A DNA stretch of 21,885 nucleotides from assembly GCA_003523185.1 (NCBI GenBank), contig DPGN01000046.1:21279-43163 (forward strand). The letters run 5' to 3'. Below the pieces are notes generated by a model. The model did not search any database and had not been told where the DNA came from. It was given only the letters and a program-made list of their open reading frames with translations. This document shows, in pieces, positions 1 through 7,429 of this stretch. A program made the position numbers and the translations under genes. The DNA comes from Halieaceae bacterium. GTDB lineage: Bacteria > Pseudomonadota > Gammaproteobacteria > Pseudomonadales > Halieaceae. The first letter of the stretch is position 1; the number at the start of each line of letters is the position of its first letter.

Positions 1-2583
1 GGGTGGCCACTGAGACTCGGACGACAAGGTAGCAGTCACACTGCAACTCTCGCGTGCTCGGGTTATCCCGACATAGTAGAGGCGAATGAGCTCCTGAGCT
101 TCCTTACGCCTGTTAACAAACCCCAGGTAGTCGTAAAGCGTGTTTTCTGCGTCAGATGCAGGCCGTGCCGCAATTAAAAGCCCGTTTTGCTCATCTCGAT
201 TCCACCGCAACAGGGGTTTTTGACTAGATCGACCGGATTTTCCTGCGCCCACAATAAAAACATGATCGAATTCGAGGCCTTTGCTCCGGTGCAGGGTCAT
301 CAACTCAACACGCGCTGTGGTCGACTCAATGGTCGCGTGTTTTGTTTCAAGCCAGGTAACTAAGCGGTCGGCGTCTAACACCCCCTCTGTTTCTTGATCT
401 CTTAATTGCTGGAAGAAGGCGCGAGTGTCCGGCTCCTCTTCTGTTGGTAAGATGAGGTCCCCACCGAGGCGTTTCCAGGTTTCCTCGACCCAGTTAACCA
501 GGTTTAGACGATCACGCTTACCCTCAGCCCATAGGAGTGCTTTCAGGGCAAACACGCTACGCTTCTCGCCGTCCGTGGATAGCTCAACGCTCTCGTCTGC
601 TATTTTCTCAACCGAAGCGGCCAGCGAGTATCGAGTCAGGATGGGGGTCAGTAAGCCTAGGTCTTTTAGCGTTAAGCCCACCATTGGACTGCGCAATAAA
701 GCAATCAATGCGACGGTATCGGCTGGATTGGCCAAATAGCGGGTTAACGACACCAGGTCCATGACCGCCGCTCTGCGGGAGAACGAGGTGAGATCCGAAC
801 CGACAATGTCTATCCCACTATCGCGCAACATTCGGGATATGGGCTCAAGCGAGGAGCGGGTTCTTGCTAACACACCAATAGTGCTGTCATTCGATTGACT
901 CAGTAGCTTGCAAATTCTCGAAAATACAAAGTTTGTCTCGCGCACTTGATCATCGGGAAAATTATGGATCTCGACTGCCTGCTCAAGACCTTCAGATCGC
1001 GTCGCCTCGGCTATGGTCATGGGCACAACGCCAAGTCGGCGATCCCCATACTTGGGTACAATCGAGGAAAACTGTCGGTTTACCCAGTCGATAACGCCAG
1101 CTTGAGAGCGAAAGTTGCGCGACAGTGATCGGTCGTTAAGCAGAACTCCAGCGATTCCCTCCTCCCGTGCTCTAAGAAAGAGACCCACGTCTGCATAGCG
1201 GAACCCATAAATACTCTGCATTGCATCACCCACGATAAATAACGTGCGCGGATGCCTAGGGTTCATGTGGTTGTGCTCTGACCAGCCCCGGCAAAGTTTC
1301 TCAAGCAATCGGTATTGACCCTGAGAGGTATCCTGAAACTCATCCACCAGAATGTGCGCTAGTTGATAGTCGAGTCGAAGCGCCAAGTCTGTGGGCTCGT
1401 CATCGGATCCAAGCGCCGCTTCAGCTGACATGGCAATGTGGGTGTGATCAACCACACCTCTCGATCGAAAAACCGTCAGTAATTGAGCTGCAAGGGTTGG
1501 TAACACACGGGATAAGTGAAGCACTCCTTGCCACTCTTGATCATCGCTTGTTGTTCTTGGCAAATAGGCGATTTCTACCAGCAAATTCAACCAGTCTGTC
1601 CGCTCCTCAAGCTTCGAAATCAGCCCAAGCACGGCGTCTTTCGCTGTTTGATCAACCTTGGCCTGAAAGCCGTTATTTTTATCGAGACGTTTTCTGGGCT
1701 TTTCGTCCCCCGTCAGAATCCAACGCACTACCCATTGCCAACTACACAGCTGAGCGGGTTCAGTACTGAGTTGAATAGGGCCTACCGGAATATCAACTTT
1801 TTGAGGCTCCACCAGCCCACTCGCTACATAAGCCGTCAAACGGCCCACAGCGGCATTTGCCTGGTGCTCAAGGTCTGACAGCCAGTGAGCGTCGATCGTC
1901 TGTGTGAGGACTGATAGGCGCTCAGAGATGGCGGCCTGAACGGTTGCTATAAGTCGCTGGCTTGCGCCCTCAGGATCGGTATGCTGACCCAACTCTGGTA
2001 ACCAATCGGCTCTACGACCCAATAACTCGAGAAGCAATTCAGAGCAGCGCTGCCAATTGTTATCCATACTCAGCAGTAATTGACGCAGCGCCTCGCCACG
2101 ACTCGAATCCTCTCCAACGAGCTCATACAACTCCGACGTCGCTTTCTGATAAAGCGGCAGCACATCATCAGTCACGGTGATACCACCGCCAAGCCCACTC
2201 AAGACGGGCATGACCCGGTTTAATTGCGCCGCTAGCCCATCTATCGTGCGGATGTTCAAGCTCTCTGCAGTCAAGCTCCAATTCAAGGCCCTCGAATGCG
2301 CCAAGACTGCATCTGCCAGTGACTGGGTTCGCGCCTCATGGGCATTCTCTGCCTGAATACCCTGCTTAGCTGCGTCCAGTGCCTCCATCACCCGCTCGCG
2401 CATCTCTGCCGCTGCTTTGCGGGTAAATGTAATCGCCAGTACCTGCTCTGGACGTTCCACGGTGACAAGCAATGCAAGAACCCGCTGTGTCAGTAGGCTG
2501 GTCTTTCCCGAGCCCGCCGGTGCCGTAACACAAAAGCTTTTTGTGGTATCTAAGACCTCATGACGGACAGCTGTGTCACTCAC
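1..2583 (-). CDS. AddA-like UvrD/RecB-family helicase, 3' end cut off by the window
   Basis: This is a superfamily 1 ATP-dependent DNA helicase, probably the motor of a double-strand-end resection complex with the AddB-like gene upstream. The frame stays open for 861 codons to the window edge. I see Walker A APAGSGKT (21-28), motif Ia-like ITFTRKAAAEMRE just after, Walker B VDEFQDTSQ (about 413-421), motif III-like GDAMQSIYGFR (from 452), motif V-like MTLHRSKGLEF (from 762) and motif VI-like YYVGITRARE (836-845). All are typical of UvrD/RecB/AddA proteins. The start is GTG at 2583, overlapping the upstream gene's stop by 8 bp, with a GAGG about 9 nt before it; the overlap implies translational coupling. 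A C-terminal nuclease domain, as in true AddA, would lie outside the window, so AddA cannot be told from a nuclease-free helicase here. Confidence 0.88.
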   Translation of the reverse strand, partial: MSDTAVRHEVLDTTKSFCVTAPAGSGKTSLLTQRVLALLVTVERPEQVLAITFTRKAAAEMRERVMEALDAAKQGIQAENAHEARTQSLADAVLAHSRALNWSLTAESLNIRTIDGLAAQLNRVMPVLSGLGGGITVTDDVLPLYQKATSELYELVGEDSSRGEALRQLLLSMDNNWQRCSELLLELLGRRADWLPELGQHTDPEGASQRLIATVQAAISERLSVLTQTIDAHWLSDLEHQANAAVGRLTAYVASGLVEPQKVDIPVGPIQLSTEPAQLCSWQWVVRWILTGDEKPRKRLDKNNGFQAKVDQTAKDAVLGLISKLEERTDWLNLLVEIAYLPRTTSDDQEWQGVLHLSRVLPTLAAQLLTVFRSRGVVDHTHIAMSAEAALGSDDEPTDLALRLDYQLAHILVDEFQDTSQGQYRLLEKLCRGWSEHNHMNPRHPRTLFIVGDAMQSIYGFRYADVGLFLRAREEGIAGVLLNDRSLSRNFRSQAGVIDWVNRQFSSIVPKYGDRRLGVVPMTIAEATRSEGLEQAVEIHNFPDDQVRETNFVFSRICKLLSQSNDSTIGVLARTRSSLEPISRMLRDSGIDIVGSDLTSFSRRAAVMDLVSLTRYLANPADTVALIALLRSPMVGLTLKDLGLLTPILTRYSLAASVEKIADESVELSTDGEKRSVFALKALLWAEGKRDRLNLVNWVEETWKRLGGDLILPTEEEPDTRAFFQQLRDQETEGVLDADRLVTWLETKHATIESTTARVELMTLHRSKGLEFDHVFIVGAGKSGRSSQKPLLRWNRDEQNGLLIAARPASDAENTLYDYLGFVNRRKEAQELIRLYYVGITRARESCSVTATLSSESQWPP

Positions 2584-5221
2584 CAGACAACGCCTCTTCA
2601 GCATCCCAATCGGACACTAAGTGAGCTCGGCAAACAGCAGCATAGTGACAATAGCGGCATGCACTGGGTGATGGGGTCGGTGTGCCGCTGCCATCAACAA
2701 AAGCCCTTACCAACGACCTCAGATCGGCCAGCCACTGATCTTTCAAGCCAGCTAACTCGCTCACACCAGCGCGATCCATGGCTTTTTTGTTCTTCTTATC
2801 GGCATCATCAAGCCCAATATCGGCGCCAAGCGTCAAATAGCCTGGCTCGTTGATTGATACTTGGCCAATGGCGATTGTTTCCACGTCGGCGATGACCTGG
2901 CTGTAACATGGAAGTTGAGGCGACTTGAGCGGGCTTTGCGACCAATCTGTTGCCGACTGTCCAGCGCTCGATTTGTAGTCGATGACAATCCGCTGTCCGG
3001 TACTCAGGCGGTCCACTCGGTCGACTTTCAGCGATAGGTTAAGCCCTTCACACTCCCATTCGAGGGGTGCCTCACTTAACTCCACTGTGAAACCTATATC
3101 TCTGCTGCCTTCAACCTCGAGCCAAGCCGCCAAGATGCCACTCAGCCTCTGACGCTCCAAGTCCAGTGCGGACAGCCCTACTCTCTCTCTGACTGGTGCT
3201 TTCAAACCCCTGACCGCCTCATCAGCCGCCGCCTCGATAAGCACCTCACGATCTACTGCCGTTAATGCGTTGATCTGATCACTGTTCTTCAACGAGCTAA
3301 ACAAATGCTTGAGCGCTTCATGAAGCACGCCACCTCGCTCACCAGGCGTCAATCCTTCAGCCTCACTCTCCAGAGGCCTGACACCCAGTTTGTGATTCAG
3401 GTGTGCTTTCAACGGGCAAGACGCCTGTTGCTCGAGAAGCGATACCCCCCCTGCTTGCTGGTTGGGAAGATTCGTGATCAAACCTGCGGAATCATCGATC
3501 GATTCAAGAGGCGCAACGATACCTTTGTTACTGCGCGCGACACTGTGTACCTCTGCATTACTCAGGTCGCAAAACCGGCTGGCTAGTTTGGCCGTGCCAT
3601 CTGAGATTCGATGATACGTACAGGACACCTCGCCTACCGAACTCAGCTGTCCGATCAGTCTCGCCGTAACCTTATCGTGAGCCTCCTCATCAATTTTGCT
3701 GATCTGATACGACCGACAGATCTCCCAGGGAATAAAACTCAACAAACTGGGCTTAGACGGCAAAGATTCGGAGGTCGCTCCAACTATCCGGATAGCTTCA
3801 AAAGACAAGCCCGTAGTGTCGGCCAGACTCATCACCTGTAGCTTCCCCACATCTGTCTGCGGTTGAAAAAGCTTTTCGGATAGCACTGAACGTAGACGCG
3901 AGACGAAAAGGGTTAGCGGGTACGGCTCATTATCGAGTGAATTGGCCTCGATCTCATCGAATAGCCCATCAACCAACTCCAGCTGCTGATATTCCACGGA
4001 GTCCAATCCAGAGGCGGATGGCCAGCCTGCTGTCTGTAAAAGAGAAGAAATGCGGTCTCTCCATTCGGAGGCATACAAGCGCAATGATGACAACCGATCA
4101 ACGCGCGCCGCGGACAAAGCCGTCTCCAGAGGGCTCTTTGGCACCACCTTACCTAGGGCCTCCAGGACATGCCGCAGCTCAAATACGGCCCGTTTTGAGT
4201 TGAAAAGATGGGTAATGACGGCAGATTTATCATTGCGATCAGTGTCTAGCCAAGTAAAAAACGGTGAACGGAGTAGCGCTGTTAGTTCAGCGCGACCCAG
4301 ATCTTGAACAATTAGACCGAGTAGCAAGAGCGCGTCGCGAAACATGGGCACTTTGGCCAGTTCTATGCCGCGACTGAAGTTAACCGGAAGATCGGTAAAT
4401 GCCTGATCCGAGCTGCCAAACAACTCACGTAACTCATGTTCTAACAGCGGCCTGTCACGCTGATAATCAGCGAGAACTATGGCGCTCACCCGGCCGTTCT
4501 CATGCTGGCGCACGCCCCATGTCGCTGCCGCTGCTATCTCTGCCTCGCGCGTTGAGTATCCCGTCGTAGAGATACCACTCTCAACGGGGTCAGAGTGAAA
4601 CCAACGTATTACCTTAAACCTGCTCGACAAAGCAGTCTCTACTGAGGGTACGGGCGCCTCTTCTGAGAGAAACCATACCTCGGAGCCGCGCTCCTTTTTC
4701 TCATTCGCTATCAGCTCAGGAAGGTCTTCCGGCATCACCCAGCCCTCGTGCTTTAAGCGAATATCCACGCGATCAAGCCACTTGAGAAAACACGTAGTAT
4801 CCAATTCCGAGACGAATGATGTGCGCACCTTCTCAGATGCCACTGGCACCCGATGATCCTTGAGCGATGCTCTACATCTTGCCGCTAGTACTGCAGCAGC
4901 CTCAGGTTGCAACAAACTAAACGCATTGGTTTGCGACTCGTACCGCGAGATTACCTCGCGCCACAGGGCCTCTACTTCAGAGCTAACTAGCAATCGTCTA
5001 GGGGTCTCGCTTGTCTCCGCCTGCTGCCGCCATTCCTGGCGAAGCCATGCATCCAGAGAGAGAATCTTGGGAAAACGAGATACCGAAGAGCGGTGCTGAG
5101 CCGATTCGCTGACGAGATAGCGTGCTAAACGCTGTGTCGCTGTTATCACGGTGACGCCGCCGCCGACTGCGCTCGAAATAGCGGCGATATTCGGCAGGGG
5201 CGATACAGCTGTCATAGTCAT
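2576..5221 (-). CDS. AddB-like PD-(D/E)XK nuclease, probable DNA repair protein
   Basis: This probably acts as the nuclease/scaffold partner of the downstream helicase in double-strand break repair. Numbered from the ATG at 5221 (881 aa), the C-terminal third carries a RecB-type nuclease core: H634 in GVLHEAL, D737 in KVDRVDRL, then D748 and K750 in VIDYKSS. Cys602 in QASCPLK plus C855, C858 and C864 in CRYCHYAAVC give the C...CxxCx5C pattern of Fe-S-cluster nucleases (AddB, Cas4, Dna2). The N-terminal half resembles an inactive helicase: where canonical AddB has a P-loop, this has only VITATQRLARYL. It fits the family annotated as 'probable DNA repair protein' (TIGR03623, from memory). The frame extends to a TTG at 5239. 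No start has a convincing ribosome site, so ATG 5221 or ATG 5215 are the likelier starts. Confidence 0.85.
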   Translation of the reverse strand: MTMTAVSPLPNIAAISSAVGGGVTVITATQRLARYLVSESAQHRSSVSRFPKILSLDAWLRQEWRQQAETSETPRRLLVSSEVEALWREVISRYESQTNAFSLLQPEAAAVLAARCRASLKDHRVPVASEKVRTSFVSELDTTCFLKWLDRVDIRLKHEGWVMPEDLPELIANEKKERGSEVWFLSEEAPVPSVETALSSRFKVIRWFHSDPVESGISTTGYSTREAEIAAAATWGVRQHENGRVSAIVLADYQRDRPLLEHELRELFGSSDQAFTDLPVNFSRGIELAKVPMFRDALLLLGLIVQDLGRAELTALLRSPFFTWLDTDRNDKSAVITHLFNSKRAVFELRHVLEALGKVVPKSPLETALSAARVDRLSSLRLYASEWRDRISSLLQTAGWPSASGLDSVEYQQLELVDGLFDEIEANSLDNEPYPLTLFVSRLRSVLSEKLFQPQTDVGKLQVMSLADTTGLSFEAIRIVGATSESLPSKPSLLSFIPWEICRSYQISKIDEEAHDKVTARLIGQLSSVGEVSCTYHRISDGTAKLASRFCDLSNAEVHSVARSNKGIVAPLESIDDSAGLITNLPNQQAGGVSLLEQQASCPLKAHLNHKLGVRPLESEAEGLTPGERGGVLHEALKHLFSSLKNSDQINALTAVDREVLIEAAADEAVRGLKAPVRERVGLSALDLERQRLSGILAAWLEVEGSRDIGFTVELSEAPLEWECEGLNLSLKVDRVDRLSTGQRIVIDYKSSAGQSATDWSQSPLKSPQLPCYSQVIADVETIAIGQVSINEPGYLTLGADIGLDDADKKNKKAMDRAGVSELAGLKDQWLADLRSLVRAFVDGSGTPTPSPSACRYCHYAAVCRAHLVSDWDAEEALSGE

Positions 5222-5297
5222 GGGGATGTTATACAGCAAGCCTTGAGTGGATTAAATTGCGAATCATCCCGTCGTAATCATGACTACGCCACTTGTT

Positions 5298-5325
5298 CGG
5301 GGTATGCTCCGCTCTCATTTTTTTT
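5298..5325 (+). promoter_or_regulatory. Small hairpin followed by eight Ts in the DAHP synthase leader
   Basis: A short stem, CGGGG/CTCCG with a TATG loop and one G-T pair (5298-5311), is followed six bases later by a run of eight Ts (5318-5325), 14 bp before the ATG. It could be a weak attenuator or terminator. The stem also covers a -10-like TATGCT (5303-5308), so it may only be part of the promoter. No leader peptide rich in aromatic residues and no TyrR box were seen. Confidence 0.25.
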
Positions 5326-5339
5326 AGCCCACAGAAGTA

Positions 5340-6416
5340 ATGAGCCAATCAAGTATTCACAACGTCAATGTCGCGTCACAGCAGGCCCTAACGGCACCTG
5401 TGGCACTTCGTTCATCTGTACCTGTTGATGAGTCGATTTTCAGCTTTGTCAGAGAATCTCGCGAGGTTGTTAGCAACATTTTAGATCGCAAGGACCACCG
5501 TCTCATGGTTGTGGTGGGGCCCTGCTCTATTCACGATCGTGACGCCGCAATCGACTACGCCGCTAAGCTAAAGGCGTTGTCAGACGAGCTTGACGATACG
5601 CTTTACATCATCATGCGTGTTTACTTCGAGAAACCCAGGACCACTACAGGGTGGAAAGGCTTAATTAACGATCCATCACTTGATGACTCTTTTGACATTG
5701 AGGCCGGCCTCAAGCTCGGGAGGACGCTCCTGCGTGATCTCCTGGCGATGGGTTTACCGACCGCTACTGAGGCGCTCGACCCCATTACTCCACAATACCT
5801 GCAAGACTTAATCTGCTGGTCAGCGATTGGCGCTCGGACAACGGAGTCGCAGACTCATCGAGAGATGGCCAGTGGCCTTTCGTCAGCGGTTGGATTCAAA
5901 AATGGTACCGATGGGAGTCTCGATGTTGCGATTAACGCACTGAAATCAGTGCAACATCCACATCGCTTCCTAGGGATTAATTCTGAAGGTGTGGTTTCGA
6001 TCTTTGAGACCCGCGGTAATCCTTATGGCCACGTTGTCCTACGTGGCGGCAGTAACGGCCCCAACTACGACAGCGTTAATATTGCGAAATGTGAATCTGC
6101 GCTCGCAAAAGCGGGTCTACCCTCCAACATCATGGTGGATTGTAGCCACGCTAATTCCAGTAAGGATCACAACGTACAGCCGCTGGTGACACGTGATATC
6201 AGCAATCAAATATTGAAGGGCAACAAGTCGATTATTGGATTGATGCTAGAGAGCCATCTCCACGAAGGTCGTCAGGATATTCCCGCGGACTTGAGAGATC
6301 TGCAATATGGCGTGTCAGTCACGGATGCCTGTATGGATTGGGATACCACTGAGACCAGTTTGCGTGAACTCGCTGACAGTTTGCGATCTACGCTAAGGCA
6401 CCGACGAGAGGCCTAA
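5340..6416 (+). CDS. aroG: 3-deoxy-7-phosphoheptulonate (DAHP) synthase, class I AroFGH type
   Basis: It condenses phosphoenolpyruvate and erythrose 4-phosphate to DAHP, the first committed cytosolic step of the shikimate pathway to aromatic amino acids. The 358-aa length matches E. coli AroF/G/H (about 350). Signatures are GPCSIHD (60-66), EKPRTTTGWKG (97-107), GARTTESQ (164-171), GFKNGTDG (185-192) and ESHLHEG (304-310). The expected metal ligands are present: C62, H270, E304 and D329 (in TDACMDW). The start ATG has a modest AGAAG before it. The N-terminal 50 residues, where feedback specificity is largely set, differ from AroG of E. coli, so I cannot say whether Phe, Tyr or Trp inhibits it; the symbol is a class label. 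It diverges from the repair operon and overlaps nfuA by 4 bp at the 3' end. Confidence 0.95.
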   Translation: MSQSSIHNVNVASQQALTAPVALRSSVPVDESIFSFVRESREVVSNILDRKDHRLMVVVGPCSIHDRDAAIDYAAKLKALSDELDDTLYIIMRVYFEKPRTTTGWKGLINDPSLDDSFDIEAGLKLGRTLLRDLLAMGLPTATEALDPITPQYLQDLICWSAIGARTTESQTHREMASGLSSAVGFKNGTDGSLDVAINALKSVQHPHRFLGINSEGVVSIFETRGNPYGHVVLRGGSNGPNYDSVNIAKCESALAKAGLPSNIMVDCSHANSSKDHNVQPLVTRDISNQILKGNKSIIGLMLESHLHEGRQDIPADLRDLQYGVSVTDACMDWDTTETSLRELADSLRSTLRHRREA

Positions 6417-6988
6417 TAATAGGCGTTACTACGGTCTGTATGATCAGTCATATCCCGAACACCGGCCAATTCGGGGATCTGCTCAGTCAGGGTTTTCTCG
6501 ACGCCATCCTTGAGGGTGATACTGACAGCACTGCAGCCCTGACACCCACCGCCGAAACGCAAGATCGCAAAGTTGTCTTCAGTGACCTCCACAAGCGAAA
6601 CGTCACCGCCATGCGAGGCAAGCGAGGGATTTACCTCGTTGTAGAGTAAGTAGTTGACGCGATCCTCAATGGGGCTATCCGCATCGACACGCGGCATTTT
6701 CGCATTAGGGGCTTTTATCGTGAGTTGTCCGCCCATTCGATCCTTTGCGTAATCAACGACTGCATCTTCTAGGAAGGGAATACTCCGACTTTCTATCCAC
6801 GCATTGAAGTGTTCAAAGTCATGCTGCTCATCGCTTGCCTGCATGTCACCTTCCCGGCAATAGGCAATGCAGGTCTCAGCCCGTGGTGTACCTGGATTAT
6901 TGATAAAGACTCTAACGCCCAACGCGTCCGCCTGCTTATCCAACAGTTCTTTTAAATAAACACGTGCTGATTCGGTGATGGTGACCAT
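6413..6988 (-). CDS. nfuA: Fe/S biogenesis protein NfuA
   Basis: NfuA is a cytosolic carrier that delivers [4Fe-4S] clusters to apoproteins, notably under oxidative stress or iron limitation. The 191-aa length equals that of E. coli NfuA. The N-terminal half (about 1-95) is a degenerate A-type (IscA-like) domain including AETCIAYC and APNAKMPRV. The C-terminal Nfu domain (about 105-180) has HGGDVSLVEV and the cluster-binding FGGGCQGCS, with C149 and C152 at the E. coli positions. It ends in a Tyr-Tyr pair, as E. coli NfuA does. A GGAGAA lies 4 nt before the ATG, so the start is well supported. It is monocistronic and convergent with the DAHP synthase gene. Confidence 0.96.
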   Translation of the reverse strand: MVTITESARVYLKELLDKQADALGVRVFINNPGTPRAETCIAYCREGDMQASDEQHDFEHFNAWIESRSIPFLEDAVVDYAKDRMGGQLTIKAPNAKMPRVDADSPIEDRVNYLLYNEVNPSLASHGGDVSLVEVTEDNFAILRFGGGCQGCSAVSITLKDGVEKTLTEQIPELAGVRDMTDHTDRSNAYY

Positions 6989-7046
6989 GAATTTCTCCGT
7001 CTGACGCCGTTAGGGTAACAGAAATCCTGTAAAAAGATTCTTACAC

Positions 7047-7074
7047 TTGCATTACACATATATAAAAATAGAAT
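7047..7074 (+). promoter_or_regulatory. Candidate sigma-70 promoter for the DUF2970 gene
   Basis: TTGCAT (7047-7052) and TAGAAT (7069-7074) are spaced 16 bp in a very AT-rich stretch between nfuA and the DUF2970 gene. The -10 matches consensus at five of six positions and the -35 at three. Transcription would begin near 7081, which favours the inner ATG at 7102. The same AT-rich 100 bp must hold the nfuA promoter on the other strand, which I could not place. Confidence 0.35.
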
Positions 7075-7101
7075 ATCCATATAACAGATATGGACGCTAC
7101 G

Positions 7102-7287
7102 ATGTCATCGAAATTTAAACAGATCTTGCAGAGTACTCTGGCAGCAGCCTTTGGCGTGCAGAGTCACAAAAATAGGGTACAAGACTTCGAAGAAGGGAAT
7201 GCCGGCTGGTTTATCCTAGCCGGCATTATCTTTACGGTGATTTTCATTTTCACCGTCTTAGCCGTGGTGAACCTTGTTATCGCTTAG
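7102..7287 (+). CDS. DUF2970 small inner-membrane protein
   Basis: This small protein (61 aa from this ATG) has an N-terminal amphipathic segment with LAAAFGVQSHKNR followed by DFEEGNAGWFILAGIIF, the pattern of the DUF2970 family of gammaproteobacterial proteins. One transmembrane helix covers roughly the last 25 residues (FILAGIIFTVIFIFTVLAV), with the charged N-terminus probably cytoplasmic. The family has no established function that I know of. An in-frame ATG at 7090 would add four residues (MDAT). I prefer 7102 because a GGA lies about 7 nt upstream and the family usually starts close to this point. The stop overlaps the stop of a convergent 36-codon ORF by 4 bp. Two strong hairpins lie inside the coding sequence. 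Confidence 0.82.
   Translation: MSSKFKQILQSTLAAAFGVQSHKNRVQDFEEGNAGWFILAGIIFTVIFIFTVLAVVNLVIA
7198..7227 (+). repeat. Perfect 10-bp inverted repeat inside the DUF2970 gene
   Basis: AATGCCGGCT (7198-7207) and AGCCGGCATT (7218-7227) are exact complements around a 10-nt loop. The stem is GC-rich in the middle and lies wholly within codons for the start of the transmembrane helix (NAGWFILAGI). There is no T-run after it on either strand. Confidence 0.8.
7234..7256 (+). repeat. Perfect 7-bp inverted repeat, second hairpin in the DUF2970 gene
   Basis: ACGGTGA (7234-7240) and TCACCGT (7250-7256) are exact complements around a 9-nt T-rich loop. It begins 7 bp after the first hairpin, so the transcript on either strand could form two adjacent stem-loops. 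Confidence 0.7.
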
Positions 7288-7394
7288 GCGGGAAGGCCCG
7301 ATAGCCACTCCACAACACTCAATACAACCACCGACACAATTACAACGGCTACAACCGCATCGGCTGTGCTGTCATCAAGATTACTTTTTGCCAT
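7284..7394 (-). CDS. Hypothetical 36-aa single-pass membrane protein downstream of etfA
   Basis: A short open frame of 36 codons encodes a hydrophilic N-terminus (MAKSNLDDSTAD), a valine-rich helix of about 18 residues (from AVVAVVIVSVVV) and a C-terminus ending EWLSGLPA. A strong GGGGGA lies 5 nt before the ATG, the best evidence that it is translated. It lies 35 bp after the etfA stop on the same strand, so it could be the third gene of an etfB-etfA operon. Its stop overlaps the DUF2970 stop by 4 bp, the same tail-to-tail arrangement as the nearby aroG/nfuA pair. I do not recognise the family. It could be a membrane-anchored partner of electron-transfer proteins, but nothing in the sequence shows that; a chance ORF remains possible. 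Confidence 0.6.
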   Translation of the reverse strand: MAKSNLDDSTADAVVAVVIVSVVVLSVVEWLSGLPA

Positions 7395-7429
7395 AAATCC
7401 CCCAAAAAACAGGCAGTTATGAGGCAGGC

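Noticed and set aside
5240..5339. TyrR or Trp repressor box before the DAHP synthase gene
   Set aside because: No TGTAAA-N6-TTTACA or trp-operator-like dyad is present.
7021..7089. AT-rich stretch that might suggest an origin or an integration site
   Set aside because: It has no iterons, no DnaA boxes and no flanking repeats; a divergent promoter region for nfuA and the DUF2970 gene explains it.
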